Counted from the first letter of the stretch, positions 35,764-48,915 are shown. The stretch: 64,000 nt of DNA from Gonatopus flavifemur (GCA_018340375.1 JAFFJZ010000003.1:1240001-1304000); one strand, 5' to 3'. The notes: a model not told the origin generated them from the letters alone. Numbers and translations: made by a program.

Positions 35764-37464
35764 ATGGACAGTTAATAAATAAATGAATGGACAATTGGTT
35801 CGTCGTTGATGCTGGCAAATTTCAAACGATTTTTTATTTATGATCGCGAAGTGCATTATATTTCTCATATAACACATTATGAAAGTAAATTCGGGCAAAT
35901 AATTCCTACGAGAACGATCCAAAAATTACATTCAAACGAATAGAGATCGAAGTCTATTCATTCCCATCCAACCCTATGAACAATAATTGCTGGCGTTTCA
36001 ATGACCTACCGTTGGCTTTGCAGGGAGGTTGAGGGACCGTTACTGGCCCTTCGAAACACCCGCAGTCGTGCCTGTGGGGAATTTTTTGACAGGATCGATC
36101 GACGATCTTCGGTGAAAGCACATTTTCCGTGATAATAAAAAGATGATGCCGTTCCAATCGACCCCTAGTCGAACAAACGCCATACTTTCCAAAGCCTGAT
36201 TTACTTCGTCATACGCAAAGAATCAGAGTTCAAAAGCAGGTCGAAAAAAGGTTGAAATCAGGTTGAATGAGAACTTCAAGAGAACGAACAGGGTAAGAAC
36301 AGAGCGAGATTAGGGAGAAAAATCGAATATAAACTGACTTACAACGCGAAACGCAACAAATCGATTTCAAACGGGTTTCATTTTTTGATTTGAGATATCT
36401 TTGGTCAATTCTATGTACATTCCTGTTGAAATTCGTGACATGCTCTTGACACTTTTCGATTGTCTCTGGAATAAGGGAAATGATTATCGAATACAAAAGT
36501 ATACCGTTCAACCGTTCGTGAAACTTTTCAAACCTGGTTGAGAGATATCTTGAGAAACCAAACTCTCACAGCACCACATTTCCGGAAGAATTTTCCTCAG
36601 TGTACCTTTAAGGAATCGATAGTCTTACAAATATTAGAAATACTCTGAAGTTTGATATAAGTCAACTTTTAAAACTTGAGTTTGATAAAATATTTGTCTT
36701 GTCCATAAAATGATTCGATTAACCAATTTCTAACATTCGTTGAATGTCAAGAAACTTTACTACACATAAAAAAAAAGTAATATGACGCAATACGATCAAT
36801 GGGTTAAATATGCGAAATCGTCAAACCACCCACGTACATCTATATATATTTTCAAACTAGAGGGAAAATATGATTTCCCTATTTTCAGCGATGCCGAGAG
36901 AGTAAGAGGACGATAGTGATTAAGATTCTGATGTTGGTTGTCTAGGAACGAGATCTTCCAGATCCTGGGGAATGTACATTGAGAGAGAGAAAGGAACGCG
37001 AGATGTTTAAGGAATTCCCAATATGAGGGCGCATGGGCTTGCAATGGGTCTTTATTAAAACGCCTTTTATCACGCAGCGGCGCAAATGGCATTGCCATCC
37101 CACGTCGTCTCCTTCTTACCCTCTTTTTTCCATTCGCTTAGTTATCTCGTATGAATTTAATAAGACTAACGTGATCGATAGTTACGTTTGATGGTTGGAT
37201 CGAAACATCGTATAAGAATTTTTCATGTCCATGAAGTAAATAAACGTATCTTTCTAATAATTAAAAGAATTTTAACTGAATTTGTTGAATTTTGAACTCA
37301 TATCGTTGACTTTTTTGGATTTATGGTCAGTTTTTATGAAGCAACGAGGTCCGAGTGACGAAAATTGAATGTAGGATTAATCAAATTTTCTTATCATACT
37401 TCTATTCCCTGTGAAATTTTTCAGGAAAGTGGATATCTCTGAGATAAGAAATATACACGGAGAA

Positions 37465-37675
37465 AAGACATTAGCTGTGGTACCTATCCAAATTTGCTAA
37501 TCAAAGTAGCTGAAGCGTTTTAGACCTAGCAATTGTAAGACGCCGGCAAAAGAAGCCTATTTTCGGATGTAATGTGAACACAAAAACAATCGCAAACACA
37601 ATGGAAAAGGCTGAATTTTAGTCAATCTTCGAATTAAGACGCAGATAATTTAAGCCACACTTTTTACAGTGTCGT
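37465..37675. repeat. Possible element with ACGGAGAAAAG start and TTTACAGTG end
   Basis: A noncoding segment with terminal motifs reminiscent of the H and F families (CACGGAGAAAAGAC at the left, CACACTTTTTACAGTG at the right) and internal TTAGCTG/TAGCTGAAG. The arms are not clearly complementary. Confidence 0.3.
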
Positions 37676-38671
37676 TGATCAAACTAATCGTATTTCTCTG
37701 ACAGTGATACAAATATCTGTGGGAACTACTGAAAAACTGTGGGAATTGCGTTTGAAATCAGAGCCGTTTTGAGATACAGGCTGAAGAAGCGGTCCACTTC
37801 CATGGAAGCCTCGTCTTTGAAAAGATTTCAATCTTTTCACCCCGAGTGGAAAAATTTTCAAAATTACATGCATAATTCATATATATTTTTTTCCTTCATT
37901 TGAGATATATCTGAATTTTGTTTTGTATTTCTAAAAACCTCAGGTGAGGAATGCTTCGAAGGTCTTGAGGACTTATAAGTCGCTGGTACGCGTATCTTTT
38001 CTCCCAATATATATAGATAATACATAACGAAGCCTCTTATCAAGAGTTAGCATAAATCTTACGAAGACCAGCACGGTTCACGGCTCGGAAAAATGAAACG
38101 TAATAGTGTTTTTAAGGAATCTATGAGTTCTGTTAGGCTTTGGGAGAACCTTACGAGTTGCATCAGTCTTGGCTACAACGTATACAATCTGCGGTAGGCT
38201 TCCCCACATCCTAGAGACTGTGTTACTTTTCGTAGGAAACGAGTGAAGGACCAGGATCTTCACAAAAGTGAATACAGATTTGTTTCAGCCATTCCCTGAA
38301 TCCTGATTTCGCAATGAATCTTTTCGTAAGTATTAATCGAATCATCTGAAGATCACCCTCATATTGAATTATATTTGAAGAAGAAACTTCTGTATCACGC
38401 ACACATCATTCTTGCAATTCATTTTCCTTAAATATAGTTGCCGTTGTTCTTGTATCACAAATCAACGTTAGATCCTAACACCCCTCAGTTCGTTCGATAA
38501 AATTCTGTGATTGGCCCAAAGGAGAGAAGCCACGTTTTTCACGACGAAGTTGCTTACTCCACTCGTTACGAAAGAGCCCTTCTGTATCTAAGAAATTCTA
38601 TTGGCCTCGCTATCCACGATCACGTCTTTTCGTATTACCATTATACTCTCTTATTTTTGAATAATATAAAG

Positions 38672-38692
38672 GAGAGAGAGAGAGAGAGAGAG
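38672..38692. repeat. GA dinucleotide microsatellite
   Basis: About 10 GA units. GAGA runs can bind GAGA factor in insects, but there is no other promoter sign here. Confidence 0.9.
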
Positions 38693-40327
38693 AAAGAAAG
38701 GGGAATCAATGTTTCACTCGGAAAAAAGAATGGATTGTACAATTTGGTACAAGATTGTTGTAGTATCTCTAAGATAATATCAATAACCCTCTGTCATTGC
38801 ACTCATCCACAAGATTTTCTCGTTTTCTGTTTTCCCCTTTCATCCAGCCCCGACACTTTTTGACGCATCGTCTTGAACATACGTGCTTGGATTTGTAAAA
38901 CAGATAGCGAAGAATTCCAACAATGGACTTTGGCCCCGAATCGTTGCAAAGAAGGGAATCCTGGACGATATCGCGGTATAGACCGCCATACAAAACTACA
39001 GCGAAATTCACTCAGCCCGTAATTGCTAGTGACTTAGAATAGACATGATTTCTACGGATGAATTGTATCTTGTGGAAAAAGGGGGTGAAGAACCGGATAT
39101 TTCAAAGTGTTCTATTCAACATAAAGAAAATTATTAGGGCGTAATCATACGGGTCTTGAATTCGCGGATGAAAATGATTACCTCAAGTTTTTATCGGGAT
39201 TTTTAAGTTTCAGTTGAAATGATCGGTATTTGATCACATGCTTCTCATCCGAGTGATTTTCTTATGTTCTTTTTTAGGAAACTCGCATTTTCGAATACCC
39301 TGTTACAAAATTGGATTAAGAAAACGATAAAAGGATAAATAAACATTCGTAATATTTAAACTTATATGAAAGTTATTTAAAACTGAATTACAAAACTCAT
39401 GAATTCAGAATTGTTTACATGATTGTGCGTTATTTATATGAAATTCCGTATGACTTCATACATGATAAAATGACGTTTGTTTATAATTTATTCATAATAT
39501 GTAAATTGAATAAAAATTTTATCAGGTACCATTCTTGTGAGTAGATTAAATATAAAATATATATACAAAATATATAGCAATTATATTTAATTTGTATACA
39601 ACTGTTGTATCTTATGGAATCACTTTTCAGCAGAGGATTCTATGAAGTTTTAACGTGCGGTTTCCCATGCAGAGATTCTTTACCGACTTTCCGTATCATC
39701 TGACGAAAAAACTCTAATTTACCGATATACCATAAATGCTGTCAACGTTCCGTGGCTCCTGCAGTCAACTTTCACACCCTGGGAGAGGCGGTAAATCGTG
39801 TATCTACATCGTGTATAGGGTACACCGATAGATGACGGTAGTTATCGGAACTGGAAATCACTGGAAATAACTGATAAGGATAGATCAAAAAACAAGTACT
39901 TACTGCAACAGTCATGCAACATTTATGAAATTTGATACTTCCCTCAGATTCCCACGTTTACTTTATTTTAACAATCAAGATTTTCATAAATATGTTCCGT
40001 CTTGAAATTTTCAAGTAAAAAAAAAACAATTCCAAATCTCATTATGGGAATTGAGTTTTTAAATTGTGTGAAAAAGTATGTTTACGATCGAATGATTAAT
40101 TGCAGTCGTGTCGATGGATAGTGTTGAGCAGTTTGTATAAGAAATTTGAATTTTATATGAATATTCATTTACTTCAATGATTGCGAACGATGAACTTGAT
40201 TGAAGGTAAAATTGTGAATCACCCGAAATTCCCGCCCTTGATCATTTTTCTACTTCAATTTTTACTACGTGAGGGCATTCACGGTCACTGCGCCACATAT
40301 TTCACTTATTAATCATACCTTTATAGC

Positions 40328-40328
40328 G

Positions 40329-40355
<27 letters not shown>
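40328..40355. repeat. TA dinucleotide microsatellite
   Basis: Fourteen TA units directly before MITE J. Confidence 0.95.
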
Positions 40356-40359
<4 letters not shown>

Positions 40360-40375
40360 GAAAAGTACAGACAAT

Positions 40376-40500
40376 CCCTGGTTAAAAAAATCCATTGATT
40401 CTCGCCAAATCTGATTGATTCTCATTGAATCTCGGACGATATTCTGACCGAATCTCATGAAATTTCATTCCTCGGATTCAATGGATTCTTGTAACCAGGG
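40376..40500. mobile_element. MITE J with CCCTGGTTA ends
   Basis: Left end CCCTGGTTAAAAAAATCCAT then TGATTC. The right end is the complement of CCCTGGTTACAAGAATCCAT then TGAATC, with AT on both flanks. The interior repeats TGATTCTC/AATCTC. A right half-copy is at 16,344-16,399. Confidence 0.75.
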
Positions 40501-41008
40501 ATGCCCAATCAATTCATTCGATAATGTAAAATCCAAAACCATTGGAAAACATGAATGACGTTGAATTGTTAAGGATTACGAGCAATCGCTAAATTTCAAT
40601 TTTGACTCTGCGCTTCGGCTGATTTTTCATTGAAATATTATTTTCATCAAGTAAAAGTTATTTCCACAATAATTATGATCTATGAAAGAACGATGTAACA
40701 TTTGTTTTGATGAATAGAAGAAAAATTAGTTTGCGTGGTATCACATTTTCCATCTGATATCGAAGAAATGAAAGCTCAAAGCCATACCATTAAGATTGAC
40801 AAACGATAATTTTGTAATTCATTTATTGATTGCGAAAATCATCGCTTTTATTTATAATGTGATACTTACCACCCTATAATCCGGTATTGATTTATCAAAT
40901 GACTCGGTTCTGTTTTTAGATTCGGATGAAAATATTTTTCTGCTCTATACGATTTATGAATTAAAACGTTCTATTTCAATTGTCCGCGAGTAACCGGTAT
41001 TCTTTCTC

Positions 41009-41215
41009 TACACTGAGAAAGAAGGTTTAGTTGAATATTAGACAACTAAGAAATTTAGTCACGCTAAGTAAAAATTTAGTTGGGCTAAATAAATTTTATT
41101 TGCCTCGAATAAATTGTTTTATTAAAATTCCAGACAATTAGAATTTCATTTGAATCAGCTAAAATTTAGCTGGGACAACTAAATTTCAGTTGCCGCAGCT
41201 ATAGGTACAAGCTGA
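41009..41215. mobile_element. Element with tandem AATTTAGTTG motifs
   Basis: Starts TACACTGAGAAAGAAGGTTT and contains repeated variants of AATTTAGTTG and the complement CAACTAAATTT, so the interior is largely a chain of short direct and inverted repeats. The terminal CACTGAGA links it to H-type ends. Confidence 0.55.
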
Positions 41216-41624
41216 AAAAAATTCATGTTATCTCATCGACCTACGTTATTTACCCTCGCACGTCCTACTCTTCGTAATCTCAATCGGATAACAATCAAGT
41301 ACGGAAAAGAGAAGATAAACCGTTCCCCCTGTTTCCCGCTATTCGTCTCAAATATGGCGTCCATTTTCCACCCCTTTTTCTCTCTCGAACGGTGGCGGTG
41401 GGGGCTGTGGCGCCGAACGGACGAACAAACCTCGAATACAACGAGGAGGTTTTGATAAGGGTGGAGTCGTGTTTCTGCCGTGAGAACAAACCCAGTCTTT
41501 CTACCCCTTGGCCCAAAGGGGTTGAAGGGAAGAGAAGATGTTCGAGTGGAGTCCGTTCATAATGTGTGTTCGGAAGTCAAGTTTAACGTAAACGTATCCT
41601 TAGCGTAGGGTATCGCCGTCAACG

Positions 41625-41688
41625 ATGTCGTCCTCTACGTCGTTCCTCACATCGGTGATTATTGTGATAATTAATATAATCCTCGACG
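41625..41688 (+). CDS. Candidate first coding exon with signal peptide, gene unknown
   Basis: The ATG (context CAACG) opens MSSSTSFLTSVIIVIINIIL followed by a split Asp-Gly codon. This is a textbook signal-peptide or anchor shape: short polar N-terminus, hydrophobic core, then polar. The frame has a TAG upstream at 41,601, and the exon ends in a good donor GACG then GTACGT, phase 1. It sits next to a locally GC-rich segment (41.2-41.6 kb) that could be a promoter. I recognise no partner exons nearby for a separate secreted protein. It would also splice in frame into the micro-exon at 52,775 and so into Mgat2. It may be a chance ORF. Confidence 0.35.
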
Positions 41689-42331
41689 GTACGTGATTGA
41701 CCGTCCGAAGGATCGATTTCTAGAATATAAATAATAATCAACGCACACGTGGAACCTCCATTTTTTTACCGGCATTATCGCATTTTGGATGGTGAGCTAG
41801 GTAAGTCGAATCCAACGAATGACACATTATTTTTTCTCTTTGGTACGCGAATACGTGCGTAAGAAGAGGAAGAGAAACAACGCCGAAGAACCGAGATCGA
41901 TATGTATAACCTTGTCGATAGCATAGACTTGGAATAGGAAAGATTCTGAAATATTTTATATCATTCTCGTTACGGGAACATATCCTTTTCCTTCAAATAC
42001 TCGCAGGAAATCGATTCTCACCCTCAGAGATATCTCCATCGCGTATAAACATGATTCTCCCTTTCCCTTTCTCTTATTTTCATCATGGGAATCATATGTT
42101 GTACACGTGAATTTGATTTTCGAAATAAACAACCCCTATCGAGATGTCAAATTTTCAATAATTTCTTATTTCAAATGAATCGTGGACACAAATTTTGATG
42201 CAGAAGCTAAATTCAGTTCATCGTGTTGGAGGTTACGGAATGGAGTACAACGAGATAAGGGGATCACACTCTGACAAGTTTGTAAAAAAACGAAGATTGG
42301 CTTGTTATTTTATGCAGTCTGTTGAGAATTA

Positions 42332-42358
42332 TTATATATATATATATATATATATATG
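42332..42358. repeat. TA dinucleotide microsatellite
   Basis: About 13 TA units in otherwise unremarkable AT-rich DNA. Confidence 0.95.
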
Positions 42359-43304
42359 TCAAATTCAATGTTGTACCAAGATGATATGAGAATTGAAAAT
42401 TTAATGCGATGATAACGAGATTTTATCTGAAACCACGTTGCGTGTGTCGTCCAAGTCCATACGACACCCCAGTTCGGAAAGAGTACACGAAAAGTTCAAT
42501 TGACAGTCGAAGAATCAATTTCAAATTCTTGAGAATTCTGTTTGAACTTCAGTGCTCTGTAGAAGAAGAAAACAATCTTTTGATACGTGCTCGTGTAAAA
42601 TTACCAACTTAAGACATAGGTTAATTTACACGTATAGGATAACAATAATTTTACTAAACTTCCAAACGAATGTACTATCACATGTATATGTAATTTCATT
42701 TCTTCTGAATTTATAAGGGATGTACGGGTAATCAGGGTTTGTAGTATATGTCAAGTTGAAAAACTACCCTCATTTCTGATTCTATAGAATTTGTTTCGAA
42801 CTTTGATCCAGATTTCATGAAAATCAACAAAAATCTCGTAATTGTTTTGTAGGAAGGAAAATATTGATTCTGTTGAAATCACTCGTCGCTGAGCTGTTAA
42901 TGCAACAAAAGTATGGGATCAAACGTAAAACCATACTTTAATAAAACCACGAGGGATTCATCAATTTCCTATTTTCTTCTACAAGCAAACTGGCTCTGAA
43001 TCACGAAAAAATGGTTTTGGTTCAAATTTAGGCTTCAAATTTTCCTAGAATTCCAAAAATATTCTCTTAATTCAAAGCAAGTTTATTTGAAACAACAAAG
43101 TTATTATTTTCGTTATATACGAGACAATGGGTGTGCAATCAAGAGAATTTTGTCTTCCGTGCAGGTAATGTTTCACACGAAATCTATTGGAATGTTCAAA
43201 AGACGACGCACATGGACAAGACTTTTGAACGTCTTCAAGTAAAAACTCCGATGCCAACCAATCCCTTAAAAATCTCAGAAAAACAATTCGCTGTGACAGC
43301 GAAA

Positions 43305-43495
43305 TCTGATTCTGCTGGGGCCCTTTTGCCGGAGCAGCAAATTTTTTGCTATGACAACAATCTTGTTGGCTGTGGCAGCGATTGTTTTAGATGTGGCAGG
43401 AAGGAATGTTGACTTTTCCAGAAGAATTAATTTGTTTGTTATTCTATATATGATAATGAAAAGTTGCTAGAAGAGCAAAATTTCTCTGCTATCAC
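43305..43495. repeat. GCAAATTTTT/GGCTGTGGCAGC repeat, copy 2
   Basis: Contains GAGCAGCAAATTTTTTGCTA, GTTGGCTGTGGCAGCGATTG and CTATATATGATAAT in the same order as the 34-kb copy. Ends not resolved. Confidence 0.5.
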
Positions 43496-44904
43496 AGGGA
43501 ATTTCTTTTTTTTTCCTTGCTCAAACACGAATTTGACTAAAATCGACAACGACTGTGGATCCAGAGGATGAAATGAAACGTACTCCGCGTTAACCGAGAG
43601 ATTCAATGATCCAATCTTTGGAATTTTCTGAGCAATATTTCTGCTCTTGGAAAATCAAATAATAATCCGATTGAATGAAATCCTGAAAAGGATTTGATCT
43701 ATATTATTTCGTTTCAATGCGAGCAACTGAATATAAGGAAGGAAGATTTTAGATATAATATGCATCGTTGTAAAATCACAGATCGATCAAACGTGTGTTT
43801 TCTTCCACGTTGAAGTACTCGGTTTGCTGCGTAGAGTCGTTCACAATCGGCACAGAGTAAATATTTAGTCTAAGCTTTGTGTATTATGTTTCCAGTCGGC
43901 TGTCCCATAATTGGATCAGTATGAGTCCTCATTCACCAATTGAGGACCGTAAGGAAAACCTATGTGTTTTACATAACAGTTTTCAGCATTCACAATCGAA
44001 ATCTCAGTTCGGTTATAAAGTTCACAAAAAAGATATTAAATTCTTCTATCGATAAAATTGAAAAAAATTCAACGTCGTTAACGTGTACAAAATATGTCCC
44101 TCGAACAAATCGAATTTCGTTTCGATATCTATATTCTTCTTTGTGTGTCTTGATAATAATGTTAACACGTATCAACTTCCTGTTGTTGCAAGTTCATATT
44201 GGTACGAGTTTATGAATCGCATGCAACGCGAAAAGATAATTTGAAATCACGTAAAACATGACATGAATGAGAAATGAAGAAATTTCTAACACAAAAATAT
44301 TCGAGAAAACTGAGACTTTGTGTACGAAATTACTTTCTCAACTTGAAATAACATAATCACTTCTCAAAACATATACCTCCTTTCCTCTCCTCCTTCTCCT
44401 CTTTCTACCCTGTTCAAAGCGATGCAAAATTTTGTGCATTTCAAAAGGTATTTTTTTTTTCTCATCCAACTTAAGTATGTGAAAACTTGACTGCCACGAT
44501 ATTGAAATAGTAGGCACTCTTCGCGTGTCTCTTCTCTTTTGTTTTTTTCCTTTTTTCTTTTTTGTAGAATGTAATACGCCTTTTTTACACACTCCCTCGT
44601 TCTTTTGGTTCCCGTATAATTCTCCTTCTTTATCTTTGTTTCCCGGGAACGCGGGTCAATTTGCAGTAGAGTAAGAGGTCCACTTTCTTCAGCGCATCCA
44701 GTGGGAGGGCATGTGCCTTATTTTGCTTTTAAATCTCTCGAATTATGCTGAAAAGTGGAGGAGAAGAATAAAACAAAAAAAGAACAACTATGTTTGAGAT
44801 CAAATCAACATTTTTTATTGAGTTCTTATTCATTTATACAATTGGGTTCTTGCAATTTTATTGTTCATTCAGGTGTTGATTAATTGGTCATGTATCAATT
44901 AGGT

Positions 44905-45088
44905 GTGCCCGAGGACTCGCATTTTTTAAATATTCCTGAGTGACCCAAATTTGTCGAGCTACTCGAATTTCTTCAGAATCTTTGCGAATCATTATTATTT
45001 ATTATTATAATTAAGATTTGCCATTTCTGAGGAATCAGACATGAACATTCTCAGAAATTCTTCGAGTACTCGGAAAATGATTGGGCAC
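44905..45088. repeat. Imperfect inverted repeat with GTGCCC ends
   Basis: GTGCCCGAGGACTCGCATTT at the left faces ACTCGGAAAATGATTGGGCA then C at the right, about 184 bp. Related CGAGTA/CTCGAAT motifs occur at 22.55-22.78 kb. The arms match only partly. Confidence 0.5.
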
Positions 45089-47859
45089 TGAGATGTTTCC
45101 GATTACCCGATAAATTTCGAATACCGAGCGGGAGATTTGAATTATTCTATCATCGAACATACTCGTTCTGTCGTAAGTGTGAGAAAATTGAGATGAGAAG
45201 TGTATAATTCAGTGAATTAGAATCGTATGTGCTGGGACGTTGAAAAATCTGTTTACTTTTGTTTTTCGTTTATAAAGATAAAAGCAAAGACTCACTTTGT
45301 CGTTTCAGCAAAAGTGAAAGAAAAATATAACAAATTCCAGGAAAGTTTACTCCCAATTCCACCACGATTCAGACATCGTTTAAAAATCCCTCCAACATTC
45401 GGAAAATTTCATACTCACGAAGAATCACTTTCAAAAATCTATGGTCTCAAATCAGCCCGTACTTACGGAAATCAGGTGCTTAGATAAATCAGAACATCAA
45501 TTTGTAACTCGTTGAACGGGTATCGAAGTCCGTCCTGGAATTTCCTTGGATTCGTAATTGATTTCAAACTTACGTTAAAGTAGCGATGAAAAAAAAAATA
45601 ATCAGTAGAATAATTAATTCGAATGATACAGCACTCTCTACTCGTGTATCGGTATTATTCAATTGTTGGAATAGTTCGACCTTAGAAATCGCATCCATCG
45701 ATAATTTCCCGATGGCAGAGGAAAGACATAAAATATGACGCGAATAAACTTTATAAAAAAAAAAATACATTCTGCTTGTGAAGGAAAAAAAGAAAGAGAA
45801 CAACGACGACACGCTTCAAGTAAAGAGTGATTTTTTTTCTTCATGAGGGAGCATCGAGTGGGCCAATGTGCTGTTCAATGCTTAGAATTATGTAGGTCAA
45901 CTAACCTGACTACGTGGTTCGAAACAATGCGGATATCTGCAAACTACCTTTAATACAATATCTATTTTCATCGTCAAGAGGGTTAGCGAGAGGACGAATA
46001 GACGGGGTAGAGGGTTTTAACTTTCCCTCTCTTTCTCTCTTGGGTCAACCTTTTTTTTCCTCTTCTTCGTATCATTGTTGTTTTGTTATCTCAGATCGCT
46101 TCCCCATCAAGATTTATCTTGTACACCACGGCATTGCGCTTTTTGTGTCATCTGAGACAAGATTGTCAATATATGTTGAAACTACACTTAAATCATCCTT
46201 ATACGGTTTATATAAAATCACATATGGCTGAATATGTTCGATATACCACAACAATATTCCTCACAAGGACCGAATATGATTCGTTTTCACTGGGAAAGAA
46301 AAAGTATTCGTGAGAAAAAACGATAGAAATCAATTGAAAAGGTCACAAATCGCGTGGATAAACTCTGTATCGTTTTCTATGCGGTTTTGGATTCTTCCGA
46401 TCGACTTCTATTGTTTCCCTTTATCACGCGGAAGAAAAAGATTAATTTGAATAACTATTCAAATCGTAAGGACACATGGACTCATTTTATTTCGTTAGAA
46501 TAACAACTTTTTTTCGTTGAGGGAACTAAAGCATGAAGTAGTAGGGGAGGGGAAAAGTCAAATTTTGCGCGAACTTTTCTCCAAAGGTACATAATTGATA
46601 AAAATTTCAATTAAATAATAATGAATTACGTACTTGGGATTGCGCCCTGCCACGCACTTTGAATTTCCCAATGATTTCTGTACGCTAAAAAACAAAACCT
46701 TTAAGACTTCAACAAATTTTACAATTTTATCCCTTTCTGACCTAATGTCCATTACAATGGACATTTCTATAAAACTTCCAGACACCTGTAGTTTAAAAAA
46801 TATTGATTGACCGAATGTGTAAAACGTTGAATGAATTGTTTATCAGTTCCCGAACATCGTTGACATATTAACGACGTAGATCTATGATGGGGGAACAGAT
46901 GGGTTTTTATAGAACACTCATCTAGTTGGTATCTATTTCGATACAATTCCGATATACTTTCTATCAAATCAATCGATTCTCTCCAGAATTGCTATTACGC
47001 ATGAAACTTCATATATGTAAAAGAATATGACAAAATATGAGCTCAAAGTAAGTATTCCATCGCTCAAGATAATTCAGATCAGAAAGGGTTATTTTTTAGC
47101 CTTCGGAAATCATTGGGAAATTCAAAGTTGAGAAAAATTCGCGCAAAAATGAACTTTTCCCCTCCCCCATTTCCCAAAGCTCGAGTCCCCTTAATTTGAT
47201 TAATTTTTTTTTTGTAAATTATTTTAAATTGGTCGAAGGCGCTTACAAGTTAAATTGTTATTTCAAGTTATGAAAAGAGGAGCGTTTAATAAGAAAGGGA
47301 TAACGACCAATTTTTATATAATAAAAACTTGAGAGATATTTTTATTATATATTCCTCTTCGCGTAGCTCTTCGGAAACAAACAATACAAGAAAAATGTCG
47401 AAAGCGTAGGAAAATTTTGTTCATTCATTTGGAATGAATTGTAAATTCAATATTCTGAAAGTAAGTTTAACATTCGAGTATTAGTTTCATATAAGTTGTA
47501 GATAAAAGTCTTTCTATTTCATCGGACTTCGTTGAACGTGATAAAAAAAGGATTTTAATATTTATACGAAGATTCTTTCATACATTTAGGTGACAGGTGT
47601 TTTCTAATCGTTCTTTGAATTTCCAATTCACTCAGTGTTTTCGCGTACACGTGCAGTACGAAGATCCTTTCGTATCTTTGAAATGAATTCCCGATAAAGA
47701 TCGGCTGAGTAAATATTAAAAATCACATTTCTGAGACTTTTCAATGTCCCGCTCGAGTGCCTTGACGAACGCCCACCGAAAAACAGCCCCTGAAGGCTAT
47801 AAAACTTACTATCAGCAATGATAAATTATAATAAACTTCATGCGTGTGTCATTCCATTC

Positions 47860-48020
47860 TCTAAGCTACTCAACGACCAATCGTTGCGCCGCCCATGAAG
47901 TCACTTTGTCACGTGGGCTGGAAATAACGCGAGGCGCGAAGCGCAAAGCAATAAACGATAACTTGCTCGACACTTTGTATCTTATGCCGCGCGCTTTTAG
48001 TTCATCGCTCGAGTTTGCGG
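47860..48020 (+). promoter_or_regulatory. Candidate Mgat2 promoter and 5' UTR exon
   Basis: A GC-rich pocket in AT-rich DNA with a CCAAT box (47,877-47,881), GC-rich GCGCCGCCC, a GTCACGTG E-box (47,908-47,915) and then TGCCGCGCGC. Position 48,020 ends GTTTGCGG followed by GTTAGT, a plausible donor for a non-coding first exon that could join the micro-exon at 52,775. No TATA box is visible, which fits a housekeeping promoter. Orientation and target are inferred. Confidence 0.4.
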
Positions 48021-48915
48021 GTTAGTTTGATTTCGGGCGTGATTACATCCGTGAACATCATCAGGATCATGTATTCGAACACGCGTGTTAAATCATGTCC
48101 ATTTGTGCATAATCGAAACAAAATTCTCTAATCTTCGGTTGTGAGAGAAGTGAATACAGGATGAAATACAAGGATTGACAAGGATTCACTTACGAACAGC
48201 GTAAGTTTTGAAATTATGTGTATTTCGTTGAATTTATTAAACCTGCTTTTTATAGAAAGAAAGGAATAATAAGCATAGCGATGCGAACAGGGGGACTCAT
48301 TGATTTGTCGTCAGTTTTGGCCAGAACGCGCTAAATTTTCCCAAGGGAGTTAGCCGCCAGAGATGAATAGCAGAGGTCGCTAACGCAATGATGAAATCGC
48401 GATACATATCACGTTTATTCCTTTTGAACAAACCGATGTGATTGGTTGAATTTTTCTTGTAAGCTAATCAGCATCGAAGGATAAGTGAAAAACGTGATAC
48501 CACCGATAGGAAAGTGGACCATGTTTTTTGTATATCCTTAGCAATCTCTCCAACTTGTCCTTGTCGCTACGAAACATCGTAATCATCGCGATGTGTCCTT
48601 ACTTGAATTACATGACATCGGAAAAATGACTATTCAAGTAGTAGATAAATAGTGTTTTGTGAGAGTTCAGAAGGTGAAATGGTAACTAAAGACGATAAAA
48701 ATATGAATTCAAAAGATCCCCGCTGGAAATGAAACTCTTTGGATCTAAGACTCTGCCTTGGGCCAAAATAAGGCCTTAGATGGTCCAATTGCCAGAAAGA
48801 AGAATTTTCAGTTGGGATGATTCTCATTTCAATATAAATAAAGAGGAAGCGAAGTGTTGTACATCATTTTAGTGATTGCGGTAAACTGACAATTGAGTCT
48901 TTACTTACTCCTTAT

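Larger units (their letters stand above)
35066..41008. other. Intergenic, repeats and a possible conserved element
   Basis: Contains element G copy 1, MITE J and microsatellites. At 36.9-37.11 kb a less AT-rich stretch includes GGGTCTTTATTAAAACGCCT then TTTATCACGCAGCGGCGCAA, which looks like unique regulatory-type DNA rather than coding. No exon chains seen. Confidence 0.45.
41689..47859. other. Intergenic or intronic, no gene found
   Basis: AT-rich with a TA microsatellite, the 43.3-kb repeat and the GTGCCC inverted repeat. If the 41.6-kb exon is real, this is its first intron. ORFs of 80-105 codons here have no recognisable domain or splice logic. Confidence 0.5.

Noticed and set aside
35954..36157. 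Minus-strand Cys-containing ORF (CGCFEGPVTVPQPPC)
   Set aside because: Composition is slightly protein-like, but there is no signal peptide, no known family, and no convincing donor at its end.
38507..38863. 118-codon ORF with an [11 protein letters not shown] segment
   Set aside because: The charged run is the GA microsatellite read in frame; the remainder has no pattern.
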